Assembly (NCBI GenBank): GCA_018000995.1
Contig: JAGNIU010000026.1
Coordinates: forward strand, 1-44,349
DNA length: 44,349 nucleotides
Direction of reading: 5' to 3'
Origin: Bacteroidia bacterium
Lineage (GTDB): Bacteria > Bacteroidota > Bacteroidia > B-17B0 > Aurantibacillaceae
Below the pieces are notes generated by a model. It worked only from the letters and a program-made list of their open reading frames with translations, was not told the origin of the DNA and ran no database searches. A program made the translations under genes and the position numbers. Shown here piece by piece: positions 35,648-44,131 of this stretch. Each line of letters begins with the position of its first letter. Position 1 is the stretch's first letter.

Positions 35648-36906
35648 TACTCTGTATAATTTAAATCTTTATGAAACGTTTCTTCTAATTTGTACCATGC
35701 CCAAAATCCTAATGCAAAAACAATTATACCAACAATAATAGCTGAGTACACATTGCCAACGCCTTCCATTCTTCCTAAATACTGAAACAGAGTTGTAATT
35801 AAAATAGTTCCGCCCCTTACAAAATTAGGAACACTAGTTGTTACTGTTGAACGCAAATTGGTTCCAAATAATTCCGATGCCGTTGAAATAAATACCGCCC
35901 AATAACCGGTTGCAAATCCAATTAAAATTACAATACTGTAAAACATCACTACAGATGTTTTTCCTAGTGTAAAATAACCAATCACAAACAATACTGCTAA
36001 GGATAAAAACAACAACAAACTTTTCTTCCTGCTTTTTAATCTTTGACTTATTAATCCACTTACCACATCACCTATCGTAATACCAACGTAAGCTAAAGTC
36101 ATGGCGAGTCGCGCATTTTGTGGAGGCGTTTCCATACCTAAGCTTTTCATAATTTCCGGACAAAACGTAATTAAAATTCCCATCACAAACCAAACCGGTA
36201 ATGCCACTAAAATAATGGTGATGAATTTTGTAAACCGCTCTTTAGTTTGGAATAAGGATAAGAAATTTCCTTTCTTAATACTTTTATCAGCTTTAACGGC
36301 ATTAAACATTCCTGATTCTAAAACACCAATACGCATAATCAATAACAATAATCCCATTACACCACCAATCATATAAGAGGTGCGCCAGTCGCCAATAGAT
36401 ATACCAACGGTTCCTGCCACTACGGCACCAAATAAACCGACTGATGCTACAATGGTGGCACCATACCCGCGTTTTTCTTTTGGCATACTTTCACTTACTA
36501 AAGTAATTCCAGCACCTAATTCTCCTGCTAATCCAAATCCTGAAATAAATCGTAACAAAGCATAAGTAGTTGTATCCTGAACCATCGCATTAGCAATGTT
36601 GGCTAATGAATACAAAAAGATGGAACCAAATAAAACAGATAGTCTTCCTTTCTTGTCGCCCAATATTCCCCAAAAAATTCCTCCCACTAACATTCCAAAC
36701 ATTTGCCAATTGAGTAAGGAGATGCCCATACTTTGCACTTGACTTTTTAATTCAACGGGGTCGGAAATAGTTTTTGATAAAATCTCTGTTAAGCTGGAAA
36801 CGCGTTCCATTCCAAATAAAACTAAGTCGTAGATATCTACAAAATAGCCGAGAGCTGCTACAATAATAATTTTACTTAAGTACGGAGAACCCTTTAAAGC
36901 ATTCAT
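35647..36906 (-). CDS. MFS transporter
   Basis: This 419-residue inner-membrane protein has about 12 hydrophobic helices. The first is ALGYFVDIYDLVLFG, and the loop GGIFWGILGDKKGRLSVLFGS after helix 2 carries the major-facilitator signature (GDKKGR). FISGFGLAGELGAGITLVSE corresponds to helix 4. The pattern resembles metabolite:H+ or sugar/aromatic-acid symporters of the superfamily, but the substrate cannot be told from sequence. It is coupled to the CoA-binding gene. Confidence 0.93.
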   Translation of the reverse strand: MNALKGSPYLSKIIIVAALGYFVDIYDLVLFGMERVSSLTEILSKTISDPVELKSQVQSMGISLLNWQMFGMLVGGIFWGILGDKKGRLSVLFGSIFLYSLANIANAMVQDTTTYALLRFISGFGLAGELGAGITLVSESMPKEKRGYGATIVASVGLFGAVVAGTVGISIGDWRTSYMIGGVMGLLLLIMRIGVLESGMFNAVKADKSIKKGNFLSLFQTKERFTKFITIILVALPVWFVMGILITFCPEIMKSLGMETPPQNARLAMTLAYVGITIGDVVSGLISQRLKSRKKSLLLFLSLAVLFVIGYFTLGKTSVVMFYSIVILIGFATGYWAVFISTASELFGTNLRSTVTTSVPNFVRGGTILITTLFQYLGRMEGVGNVYSAIIVGIIVFALGFWAWYKLEETFHKDLNYTE

Positions 36907-36996
36907 ACTGTTGCGTCCTTAAATTTAGAAAAAATTGGGTGTTGAAGTTTAAAGTATTCCATAAGTATTTTTCAGAACGCCACAGCGCAAGTACAA

Positions 36997-38646
36997 CTAC
37001 TGCTTCACAATTTTTTTAGTGATATTTATTTCGGGTGCAGAAAGTTCAACAAAATAAATTCCTTTTGGTAAATCACTTAAAGCATTTAACTGAATTAAAC
37101 CTGATGGATTCAAAAATGTTTCAGTATATAAAACTTGTCCTAATACATTGGTTATACTCACAGTTAATTTTTGTGTTACAAGCTCATTCAAGCCAATATT
37201 GATTGCTGTGTTAAACGGATTAGGATAAATTTTTACTGAAGCATCTTTTTCGTATGAAGGTACAGACACTGAACTTAAAACAGAGTGTGAAGCAGCGGCA
37301 CACATATTTGGTATTCCCCACCCTATTCTATTATTTGGAGTAGCAGCACTATCAGCAGTTGCTTTTAAAGCTGAAATAATTTGCATGTTAGTTGCAGCTT
37401 TTTTGTATTGCCATAAACAAGTAACAGCTCCAGCTAAAATTGGAGTTGCAAAAGAAGTTCCATTACCATAATTACAACCGCTGTAACAAACATAACCCGG
37501 TCCGCCTTGCGCACATAAATCAGGTTTAATACGTCCGTCAGAAGTTGGACCATGAGAACTAAAACCTGAATAAGCACCTGTAAATCCTACAGAACCTACA
37601 GCAATAATGCTATCTGCATCGGCAGGCACACCAACATAATACCAAGAACCACCACCTTCATTACCGGCAGCATTTAAAACTATCATTCCTTTACGCGCAG
37701 CCATTGTTGCTGCAATACTCATTGGAGCCGTTTTTCCATTTAGTGCGGCGTAATTATGATTATTTAAGCCGCCATCAAATGTTGTATAACCTAAAGATGT
37801 TGTACAAACATCAGCACCAACGCTATCTGCAAACTCGGCACCTCTAATCCAATTGTATTCTTCACTTATAGTTTCACTTCCTATATCTTCGGTACGCAAT
37901 AACCAATATTTAGCTTTTGGAGCCGAACCAATAATTGTACCCGGACTACAACCTGCCATAGTAGATAAACATTTTGCGCCGTGAGAATCATCTTCAAAAA
38001 CTAAAGTATCGCCGGTAACAAAATCGCGGGTGCCTAATAAACGGTTTTGTAAAAATAAACTATCGTAAATGTTATCAATGTGAACATCTCCAAAACCATC
38101 ATCTAATACAGCAATGGTCATACCTTGTCCGCGATAACCCATATTATGCAAACAATCAACACCAACCATAGTGTTTTGTCCAACTGCCAAACCGTAATTA
38201 AATGCTGTTGGTGATTGTGTTTTATTTGCTTCATTAACATCTTGCGTACTAGTTTCAGCAAACGGGAAAGTTAATTTGTATTTATTTACTTTATTAGTTG
38301 TTTGTACAAACGAAAATGTATTGATAGTAACTAACGCAACCGTATTGGTTACACTAATAACCACACCGTTTAACCATTTAGAGCGGTATAAAATTGTTAC
38401 GCCCGAAACAGCATCTACTTGCGAAACGTATGAAGGCGTTACAGGTAAATCTGTATTATCTAACATAATACCCTGATCCATACGACGCTGAATAGCTTTA
38501 GGTGATAAATACCCTGTACCTGCAGTAAGTGTATAAGGCGTTCCGTTTTTATTCTTGAACATAACCCAATATTTTTGAGAATACATTACATCAGAGAAAA
38601 TGAAACTAGCGATGAATGCGAATGCGAAAAGTAAATTTTTATTCAT
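36997..38646 (-). CDS. Subtilisin-like S8 peptidase with T9SS type A sorting domain
   Basis: This 549-residue secreted serine protease has a signal peptide (to about 23) and an N-terminal prodomain-like region (about 26-150). The catalytic triad is Asp182 (AVLDDGFG), His222 (DSHGAKC) and Ser398 (GTSFATPI), with oxyanion Asn329 (AAGNEGG). A type A sorting domain (YPNPFNTAINI to the terminal KKIVKQ) directs T9SS export. The triad is complete, so it should be active. It lies 15 bases after a lipoprotein gene and is probably co-transcribed with it. It may be a nutrient-acquiring or surface-processing protease. Confidence 0.95.
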   Translation of the reverse strand: MNKNLLFAFAFIASFIFSDVMYSQKYWVMFKNKNGTPYTLTAGTGYLSPKAIQRRMDQGIMLDNTDLPVTPSYVSQVDAVSGVTILYRSKWLNGVVISVTNTVALVTINTFSFVQTTNKVNKYKLTFPFAETSTQDVNEANKTQSPTAFNYGLAVGQNTMVGVDCLHNMGYRGQGMTIAVLDDGFGDVHIDNIYDSLFLQNRLLGTRDFVTGDTLVFEDDSHGAKCLSTMAGCSPGTIIGSAPKAKYWLLRTEDIGSETISEEYNWIRGAEFADSVGADVCTTSLGYTTFDGGLNNHNYAALNGKTAPMSIAATMAARKGMIVLNAAGNEGGGSWYYVGVPADADSIIAVGSVGFTGAYSGFSSHGPTSDGRIKPDLCAQGGPGYVCYSGCNYGNGTSFATPILAGAVTCLWQYKKAATNMQIISALKATADSAATPNNRIGWGIPNMCAAASHSVLSSVSVPSYEKDASVKIYPNPFNTAINIGLNELVTQKLTVSITNVLGQVLYTETFLNPSGLIQLNALSDLPKGIYFVELSAPEINITKKIVKQ

Positions 38647-38661
38647 AATTGTTTTTAAAAT

Positions 38662-39390
38662 TTATTCGAAGCCGTAGCTTACCATGGTTGATTTATAAAT
38701 AACTCCTGATTTTTGAGGAATGCTTAATGGTGGAACTGCTGTTGAAGTAACGTTTGGTAACTCCAAATCAATTATTTCGCGGTAAACAAGTCCAATATCT
38801 TTTGCATATTGCTCAATATAATACTCTCTTGAAATTAGTGTTGGGAAATTCTTTTGAGTGACGAACAAAACTTTCTCTAAAGGAACTCCATTAATAGTTT
38901 CCTGCTTATCTATGTAAGAATACTTGTACTCCCACTCTTCTTTCGTATTGGTACTATTTCCATTCCAGGTGTTATTTTGTTTTACCGGAAAAGTAAGTTT
39001 TACAAAACGGATATTTTCTTCAACAACTTCAACATTTTTACTAGAGATATTCACCTGCCAAACATCTTTTATAGTCCACGGCATTGCAGTATAAGAAACA
39101 GCAGCATTAAACTTTTTAATATAGCGGACCAATTTTAAAGCGGGTTTGCCTTGAGAATCGGTATACTCCGATTCTATTTTTTCTTTAATCTGATATTTGT
39201 AAAAGGTTGAATCGTAGGTAAACTCATCAAAAACTATACTATCCACATCGTAAATAATGTATTTTCCAATGGTTCCCGGATAATATGCCTCTCCTAAATC
39301 GGGTTTGGTAATCGGTTCGGTTTTCTTTTTACAGGAAATAATAGCCAAGCTAATAGCTAGAATTACAACTATAAAAAGTCCCTTTTTCAT
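38662..39390 (-). CDS. Lipoprotein of unknown function
   Basis: This 242-residue protein has a lipoprotein signal with lipobox IISC (Cys20) followed by Lys residues. The rest is beta-rich, with YYPGTIGKYIIYDVDSI near the start and paired Trp/Tyr motifs (NNTWNGNST, KEEWEYKYSYID). I do not recognise the family; similar lipoproteins are common in Bacteroidota. It precedes the S8 peptidase by 15 bases, suggesting a joint role at the cell envelope. Confidence 0.78.
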   Translation of the reverse strand: MKKGLFIVVILAISLAIISCKKKTEPITKPDLGEAYYPGTIGKYIIYDVDSIVFDEFTYDSTFYKYQIKEKIESEYTDSQGKPALKLVRYIKKFNAAVSYTAMPWTIKDVWQVNISSKNVEVVEENIRFVKLTFPVKQNNTWNGNSTNTKEEWEYKYSYIDKQETINGVPLEKVLFVTQKNFPTLISREYYIEQYAKDIGLVYREIIDLELPNVTSTAVPPLSIPQKSGVIYKSTMVSYGFE

Positions 39391-39420
39391 GTGTATTTAT
39401 TGTATTTTATTGTCACATAG

Positions 39421-39465
39421 AATAAGCAGGATTTGCGTTTAAAAACAAAAAGAATCCTGCTTATT
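39421..39465. promoter_or_regulatory. 13-bp perfect inverted repeat between divergent genes
   Basis: AATAAGCAGGATT (39421-39433) and AATCCTGCTTATT (39453-39465) match at all 13 positions with a 19-base spacer. It lies between the divergent lipoprotein and cystathionine-synthase-like genes. It has no T-run on either strand, so an operator or mRNA structure is more likely than a terminator. Confidence 0.6.
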
Positions 39466-39557
39466 TCATTCCCATAAAGTTAACGAATATATTGTTGAAA
39501 TAAAAGCCCTTATTTATCGTCATTTTCTTGTTAAATTCGTGGTCTAAAACCAGTAAA

Positions 39558-40715
39558 ATGACAGATTTCTCTAAGCATAAATTCGGTACCAAAGCTATAC
39601 ATGCAGGTGCGGATGCAGACCCAAGTACAGGCGCCATCATGACCCCTATTTTCCAAACCAGTACTTATGTACAGGAAAGTCCGGGTAAAAACAAAGGTTA
39701 TGGCTATGCACGTGGTAAAAATCCTACCCGCGAAGCTTTGCAAAAAAATATTGCTGCCTTAGAGAATGGTAAACATTGCGTTTGTTTTAGCAGTGGTATG
39801 GGTGCAACCGATGCCGTAATGAAATTATTGCGTCCGGGTGATGAAGTTATTACCGGTGATGATTTATATGGTGGTTCGTACCGTTTGTTTACTAAAATAT
39901 TTGAGCCTTACGGAATCAAATTTCATTTCATCAATTTAACGGATGCCAATAATATTAAAAAATATATCAATAAAAACACAAAAATGATTTGGGCAGAAAC
40001 ACCAACTAACCCAACCATGCAAATTATTGATATTGCCGCTTGCGCCGAAATTGCAAAAGCTAATAAATTGACTTTAGTTGTAGATAATACATTTGCTTCA
40101 CCTTATTTACAAAATCCATTAGCATTGGGTGCTGATATTGTGATGCACTCCGTTACAAAATATTTAGGCGGACATAGTGATGTGGTAATGGGAGCATTAA
40201 TTACCAATGACGATAAATTACACGAGCAATTATATTTTATTTTAAATAGTTGCGGTGCAAACCCCGGACCAATGGATTGTTTTTTAGTGATGCGCGGCAT
40301 TAAAACTTTGCATTTACGAATGGAAAGACATTGTTTTAACGGAAGAAAGATTGCAGAATATTTAAAAACGCATCCTAAAATTGAAAAAGTATATTGGCCG
40401 GGCTTCCCTGAACATCCGAACCACGACATTGCTAAAAAACAAATGCGTGATTTTGGTGGAATGATTTCTATTGTACTAAAAGATAAAAATGTGGAGAACA
40501 CTTTCAAAGTAGCTTCATCCTTCAAAGTATTTTCATTAGCAGAATCATTAGGTGGTGTTGAATCGTTAATTAATCATCCGGCAACTATGACTCACGCTTC
40601 TATCCCAAAAGAGGAAAGAGAAAAAGCAGGTGTTGTAGATAATCTACTCCGACTAAGTGTTGGTGTTGAAGATGTAGAAGATTTGTTGGAAGATTTGAAA
40701 CAGGCTTTGGCGTAG
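39558..40715 (+). CDS. Cystathionine gamma-synthase/lyase family PLP enzyme
   Basis: This 385-residue Cys/Met-metabolism PLP-dependent enzyme catalyses gamma-replacement or gamma-elimination in the transsulfuration pathway. The Schiff-base lysine is Lys201 in HSVTKYLGGH; the phosphate-binding YGYARGKNPTR and FSSGMGATDA motifs are near 48-86; and SLGGVESLINHPATMTH near 330 is the substrate-binding signature. The ATG at 39558 is chosen, as an in-frame ATG at 39528 adds ten residues outside the family. Synthase, lyase and related activities cannot be separated by sequence alone. No SAM-riboswitch-like leader is visible in the short upstream spacer. Confidence 0.92.
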   Translation: MTDFSKHKFGTKAIHAGADADPSTGAIMTPIFQTSTYVQESPGKNKGYGYARGKNPTREALQKNIAALENGKHCVCFSSGMGATDAVMKLLRPGDEVITGDDLYGGSYRLFTKIFEPYGIKFHFINLTDANNIKKYINKNTKMIWAETPTNPTMQIIDIAACAEIAKANKLTLVVDNTFASPYLQNPLALGADIVMHSVTKYLGGHSDVVMGALITNDDKLHEQLYFILNSCGANPGPMDCFLVMRGIKTLHLRMERHCFNGRKIAEYLKTHPKIEKVYWPGFPEHPNHDIAKKQMRDFGGMISIVLKDKNVENTFKVASSFKVFSLAESLGGVESLINHPATMTHASIPKEEREKAGVVDNLLRLSVGVEDVEDLLEDLKQALA

Positions 40716-40749
40716 AATAACTAAACCACTCAGGATGAAAAAATCACCC

Positions 40750-40765
40750 ATCCGCCTAAGCGGAT
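40750..40765. other. Small hairpin after the PLP enzyme gene
   Basis: ATCCGC and GCGGAT form a 6-bp stem with a CTAA loop, 34 bases after the stop codon. There is no T-run. The rest of the 241-base spacer to 40957 holds only the dyad listed separately. Confidence 0.35.
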
Positions 40766-40898
40766 TGCAAAAACAGCGTGCTAAGGATGATTTTATCAGT
40801 CCTATAACGAAGTTAACAGTTCAAACACCAATCCATTATTTAATTGCTTCTTAACGCCCGAATGCGTAAATTACCTGATTATAAAGGAGTATTTAGTC

Positions 40899-40919
40899 CT
40901 ATACCATTATGTGCTATAG
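40899..40919. promoter_or_regulatory. Dyad resembling the clpC operator half-site
   Basis: CTATACCA and TGCTATAG form an inverted repeat matching at 7 of 8 positions around TTATG, 38 bases before the PAS kinase start. The 11-mer TATGTGCTATA (40908-40918) also occurs in the clpC dyad read on the minus strand. The spacing of the halves differs by two bases. Confidence 0.35.
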
Positions 40920-40956
40920 TGTTAGACATAATAGTTCAATCATCAAAAACCAATCA

Positions 40957-42153
40957 ATGAGCGACAAACAAAGCAATCCAAAAATTCTTAAAAATAAATA
41001 TGTACCAACGGCAGAGTTCTATAGCCAAATAATAGACAGTTTACAAGATTACTCCATTTTTACATTAGATAAAGAATTCAACATCAATAGTTGGAGTTCG
41101 GGCTCAACAAAAATATTTGGTTACGAAACAGAAGAAGTTATTGGGGAACCTTTTGATATCATATTTACGGATGAAGATTTAAAAAGTGGTATTCCAAAAA
41201 AAGAAATTGAAGTTGCTTTAAAAGAAGGACGAGCAACCGATAACAGATGGCATATTGCAAAAGATAAAAGTTTGTTTTATGCTTACGGTTTAGTTTTCCC
41301 ACTTATTGGTTTAGATGGAGAGATGTTAGGTTACGTTAAAATTTTGCGTGATTTAACCGACCGAAAACAATCTGAAGATGCTATTAAAAAATATATTGGT
41401 GAATTAGAGGATTTGAATAATCATAAAGAGAGCGTTTTGGCTATTCTCTCTCACGATTTAAGAAGTCCTTTGTCCGCCATAATTGGAACCGCAAAATATT
41501 TAAAGCAAAATTTCCAAACCATGAAGCCGGAAGCAGTTCAGGAAATGCTTGATCTACTTTATAAATCATCCACCGATGAATTAGATATGTTAGATTATTT
41601 AGTGGAATGGGCTAGAATAAAATACGCAGCCGATGTGTTTTCTCCAGCAAAAATAAAATTAACCGAATACATTAATAAAGTATTTGAAACTTTAAATGAA
41701 ACCGCTTTAATCAATACCATAAATCTTAATCACGATATTCATACAGATACTTCTGTATATGCTGATGGAAAAATGCTAGTATCCATTATTCAAAATATCG
41801 TTTCAAACGCCATTAAGCATACCGAAAAAGGCGGGACAATATCAGTTTCAGCTAAAACCAAAGGCGATAAAATAATTGTTCAGGTTAAAGATACCGGTAT
41901 TGGTATGTCGAAAGAAATAATTGAAAAACTTTTTACTCCTCAAATGAAAACGCTTACTGAAGCAAGGAAAAAAAATAAAGGCGCCGGCATTGGTTTATTA
42001 CTTGTAAAAGGGTTTTTAGAAAAAAATGGTGGTGAAATATGGGTTGAAAGTGTTGAAGGCAAAGGCTCCTCTTTTTACTTTACATTACCTATCGAAAAAC
42101 CTTTATACAAAACCGGTAGTTCAGACGAAATTATGTTTGATGAAAGTGCCTAA
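40957..42153 (+). CDS. Cytosolic PAS domain sensor histidine kinase
   Basis: This 398-residue kinase has no membrane segment. A PAS domain (about 22-135, ending in the KILRDLTDRK linker) precedes a HisKA domain with phospho-acceptor His166 (LSHDLRSPLSA), then a HATPase domain with QNIVSNAIKHT near 285, KDTGIGM near 320 and GAGIGLLLVKG near 350. The ATG at 40957 (MSDKQ) is preferred; the in-frame ATG at 40909 lies within the upstream dyad and adds a non-domain leader. No response regulator is adjacent, so it is an orphan kinase. The PAS ligand or cofactor cannot be predicted. Confidence 0.92.
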   Translation: MSDKQSNPKILKNKYVPTAEFYSQIIDSLQDYSIFTLDKEFNINSWSSGSTKIFGYETEEVIGEPFDIIFTDEDLKSGIPKKEIEVALKEGRATDNRWHIAKDKSLFYAYGLVFPLIGLDGEMLGYVKILRDLTDRKQSEDAIKKYIGELEDLNNHKESVLAILSHDLRSPLSAIIGTAKYLKQNFQTMKPEAVQEMLDLLYKSSTDELDMLDYLVEWARIKYAADVFSPAKIKLTEYINKVFETLNETALINTINLNHDIHTDTSVYADGKMLVSIIQNIVSNAIKHTEKGGTISVSAKTKGDKIIVQVKDTGIGMSKEIIEKLFTPQMKTLTEARKKNKGAGIGLLLVKGFLEKNGGEIWVESVEGKGSSFYFTLPIEKPLYKTGSSDEIMFDESA

Positions 42154-42244
42154 TAAAACAAAAAAGCGCGCTGGCAAAGTATAAATATTTATTACAAATA
42201 AAACAGTAACTTGCGCCCAATTCTTAATTTATAAAACAGAAACA

Positions 42245-42622
42245 ATGCAAAAAGACAAAAAACAATTTGGAGTGTGGATGGATTCTCATCACGCCACTAT
42301 CACAGGAAGAGAAAATATTGATAAAGGACCATTTGTAATCCTTGGCCACGTAAGCAATCCCGGACCTGCCAATAACTCAAATGAGAACACAGCAAATAAT
42401 CAGGAAATTACTTTAACCCATAAGTTCTTTAAAGAAATTGCCCATAAAATGCCTAACGTTGATGAAATCCATGTTACAGGCACAGGAAAAATTCAGGAAG
42501 AATTTATTCATTATTTAGCCAACACCCCACAGTATAAAAATGCGGTTGCAAGCGAGAGCACATCAAACAAAATGGATGATGAGCAACTTACTGCTTTTAT
42601 GGCGAAGCATTTTAATTTCTAA
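42245..42622 (+). CDS. Small baeRF-like protein (tentative)
   Basis: This 125-residue protein begins with KKQFGVWMDSHHATITG and ends with VDEIHVTGTGKIQEEFIHYLA and a KMDDEQLTAFMAKHF tail. This pattern recalls bacterial proteins with a stand-alone eRF1-like (baeRF) domain, where a GxWxD start and a GPGEAK-like turn are typical; here that turn is GTGKIQ. I infer the family from memory of the pattern, and the function, if any, would be ribosome-associated. It is followed by a strong terminator and is probably transcribed alone or after the PAS kinase. Confidence 0.6.
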   Translation: MQKDKKQFGVWMDSHHATITGRENIDKGPFVILGHVSNPGPANNSNENTANNQEITLTHKFFKEIAHKMPNVDEIHVTGTGKIQEEFIHYLANTPQYKNAVASESTSNKMDDEQLTAFMAKHFNF

Positions 42623-42638
42623 AAACAAACTCTACGCA

Positions 42639-42673
42639 AAAAAAAGCCTGAATATACCATTCAGGCTTTTTTT
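42639..42673. terminator. Bidirectional-type intrinsic terminator
   Basis: AAAAAAGCCTGAAT and ATTCAGGCTTTTTT form a long stem with a 5-base loop; the A-run and T-run make it suitable in both directions. It lies 17 bases after the stop of the small baeRF-like gene. Confidence 0.9.
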
Positions 42674-42777
42674 GTTTTACTAAATTCAATTATTAAGCTT
42701 TTAATAATACTTGTTGCGGTTTACCCCTACAAATGTCATCCTTAACAATTCAAATTAGTTTATTACCTTTATTGTAA

Positions 42778-43041
42778 ATTAATAAACTAACCATCAGAAG
42801 TTCACTCGACATACTTGAAGAAATCAGGTCTACTTTATCTGCAAAAAAATTAATTGCGGAGAAGGAAGAATTGGATGCGGAAATTAGAGCCAGCTCAACA
42901 GCTGAAGAATTATGTTTGAGAAGCGCAGAGAAATTATTGTCACTGCAAAAACAACATCCTGAAGTTAAAAATACAATTGGTCATTTAATAGAAGAGTTTA
43001 CCAGCTATTGTACCTATATAGGAATTCACCCCAAGGGTTAA
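42778..43041 (+). pseudogene. Small helical protein ORF without a standard start codon
   Basis: The frame encodes 87 residues with clear coding character: a charged helix (LDILEEIRSTLSAKKLIAEK), then ASSTAEELCLRSAEKLLSLQ and a Cys/Tyr-rich end (FTSYCTYIGIHPKG). It contains no ATG or GTG. The frame opens at ATT 42778, right after a TAA at 42775; an in-frame ATG at 42733 is separated from it by that stop, 14 codons later. It therefore either starts at ATT, starts at an internal TTG (42871, only 56 residues), or is a gene broken by a nonsense mutation. It ends two bases before the convergent glycosyltransferase stop. Confidence 0.55.
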
Positions 43042-43043
43042 AA

Positions 43044-44048
43044 TTATCTCACCCATCTGATAACACATTTCGACAGAAGGCGTGATCTGCTTCCTGCATA
43101 ATGGTTACTCCAATGTGATTTAAAATAATAGAAATACGCTTTTGGTCCGAGGTTAGTAATACCACAAGCGTCGTACCATTGTTTAGCAAGTATACTTTGT
43201 AAGGTGGTTTCGTTAATGAACTTTATTTTCTTATTCTGTTCAAACAACTCATCAAACCATACCGATAAAGCATCTAAATCCTTTACCGATTTAATTATCT
43301 GGGAAGAACCTAATAAACAATGTACACGTAATTGATTGTCTGTAAATTTAAATCCTGCTTTCTCTAACAAATTCTTTCTCACTTTATTTCCATTCTCAAT
43401 TTGCTCAGCACGGTATTGTCGACTTACCTGCGAAGCGTGAATACGGTATTTTAATAATGTTTCAGGAACATCAGCAAATTTGCTTTTAAAAATCAAACGG
43501 CTCCACAATTCATAATCCTCCACATGTTTAAATTCAGAATTAAAATAAGGAGTTTCTGTTTTTAAAATGGAAGTTCGAATAATTAATGCAGGATGTACAA
43601 CCGATGAATTAAATAACATCCAACCCGATATTAAATCGTGAGTATGATGTGAACTATGTGCAATCTGTTTTCCCTTTCCAAAATGAATGTGATCACTACC
43701 GCACACCCCTACTCCTTTGTTGGCTTCCATAAACTCAACCTGCTTTTTAATTCGTTCAGGTAAGCTGATGTCGTCGGCATCCATTCTAACAATGTATTCG
43801 CCTTTACATAAATCAATTCCCTTGTTTAAAGTTTTGATTAAGCCAAGATTGGTTTCGTTTTTGTGGTACTTGATTTTTTCATTCTTAACCGACAAAACAA
43901 CTTCTTCCGAAGAATCGGTCGACCCGTCATTAATAATAACAAACTCAAAGTTTTGATACGATTGATTTAAAATACTCTCTATAGCTTCTTTCACATAAGC
44001 CGAGGCATTATAAACAGGCATTAAAACCGAAACAAGAGGTGAACTCAT
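43044..44048 (-). CDS. Family 2 glycosyltransferase
   Basis: This 334-residue GT-A glycosyltransferase begins with SPLVSVLMPVYNASAYVKEAI and has NDGSTDSSEE near 40, the metal- and nucleotide-sugar-binding MDADD near 93-97, and VEDYELWSRLIF near 170, which contains the catalytic acidic residue typical of the family. No membrane helix is obvious. It probably adds a sugar to a surface polysaccharide or lipid-linked acceptor. It has no other glycan genes beside it in this window. A REP-like pair lies just upstream of its start. Confidence 0.93.
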   Translation of the reverse strand: MSSPLVSVLMPVYNASAYVKEAIESILNQSYQNFEFVIINDGSTDSSEEVVLSVKNEKIKYHKNETNLGLIKTLNKGIDLCKGEYIVRMDADDISLPERIKKQVEFMEANKGVGVCGSDHIHFGKGKQIAHSSHHTHDLISGWMLFNSSVVHPALIIRTSILKTETPYFNSEFKHVEDYELWSRLIFKSKFADVPETLLKYRIHASQVSRQYRAEQIENGNKVRKNLLEKAGFKFTDNQLRVHCLLGSSQIIKSVKDLDALSVWFDELFEQNKKIKFINETTLQSILAKQWYDACGITNLGPKAYFYYFKSHWSNHYAGSRSRLLSKCVIRWVR

Positions 44049-44059
44049 AAAATTCCTGT

Positions 44060-44126
44060 GTGCCTTCGACTACGCTCAGGCACCGTAATATTGAATACGC
44101 GGTGGTTGAGCGTAGCCGAAACCACC
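44060..44126. repeat. REP-like palindrome pair, locus C
   Basis: The first palindrome (44060-44084) has arms GTGCCT and AGGCAC around a TCGACTACGCTC core; the second (44101-44126), in the opposite orientation, has arms GGTGGTT and AACCACC around GAGCGTAGCCGA. It has the same architecture as loci A and B, with one GCC-type and one GGT-type stem, 16 bases apart. It fills the spacer between two minus-strand genes. Confidence 0.8.
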
Positions 44127-44131
44127 ATTAA

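Noticed and set aside
39391..39557. SAM riboswitch before the cystathionine-synthase-like gene
   Set aside because: The spacer is short and lacks the conserved SAM riboswitch core; only a simple inverted repeat is present.
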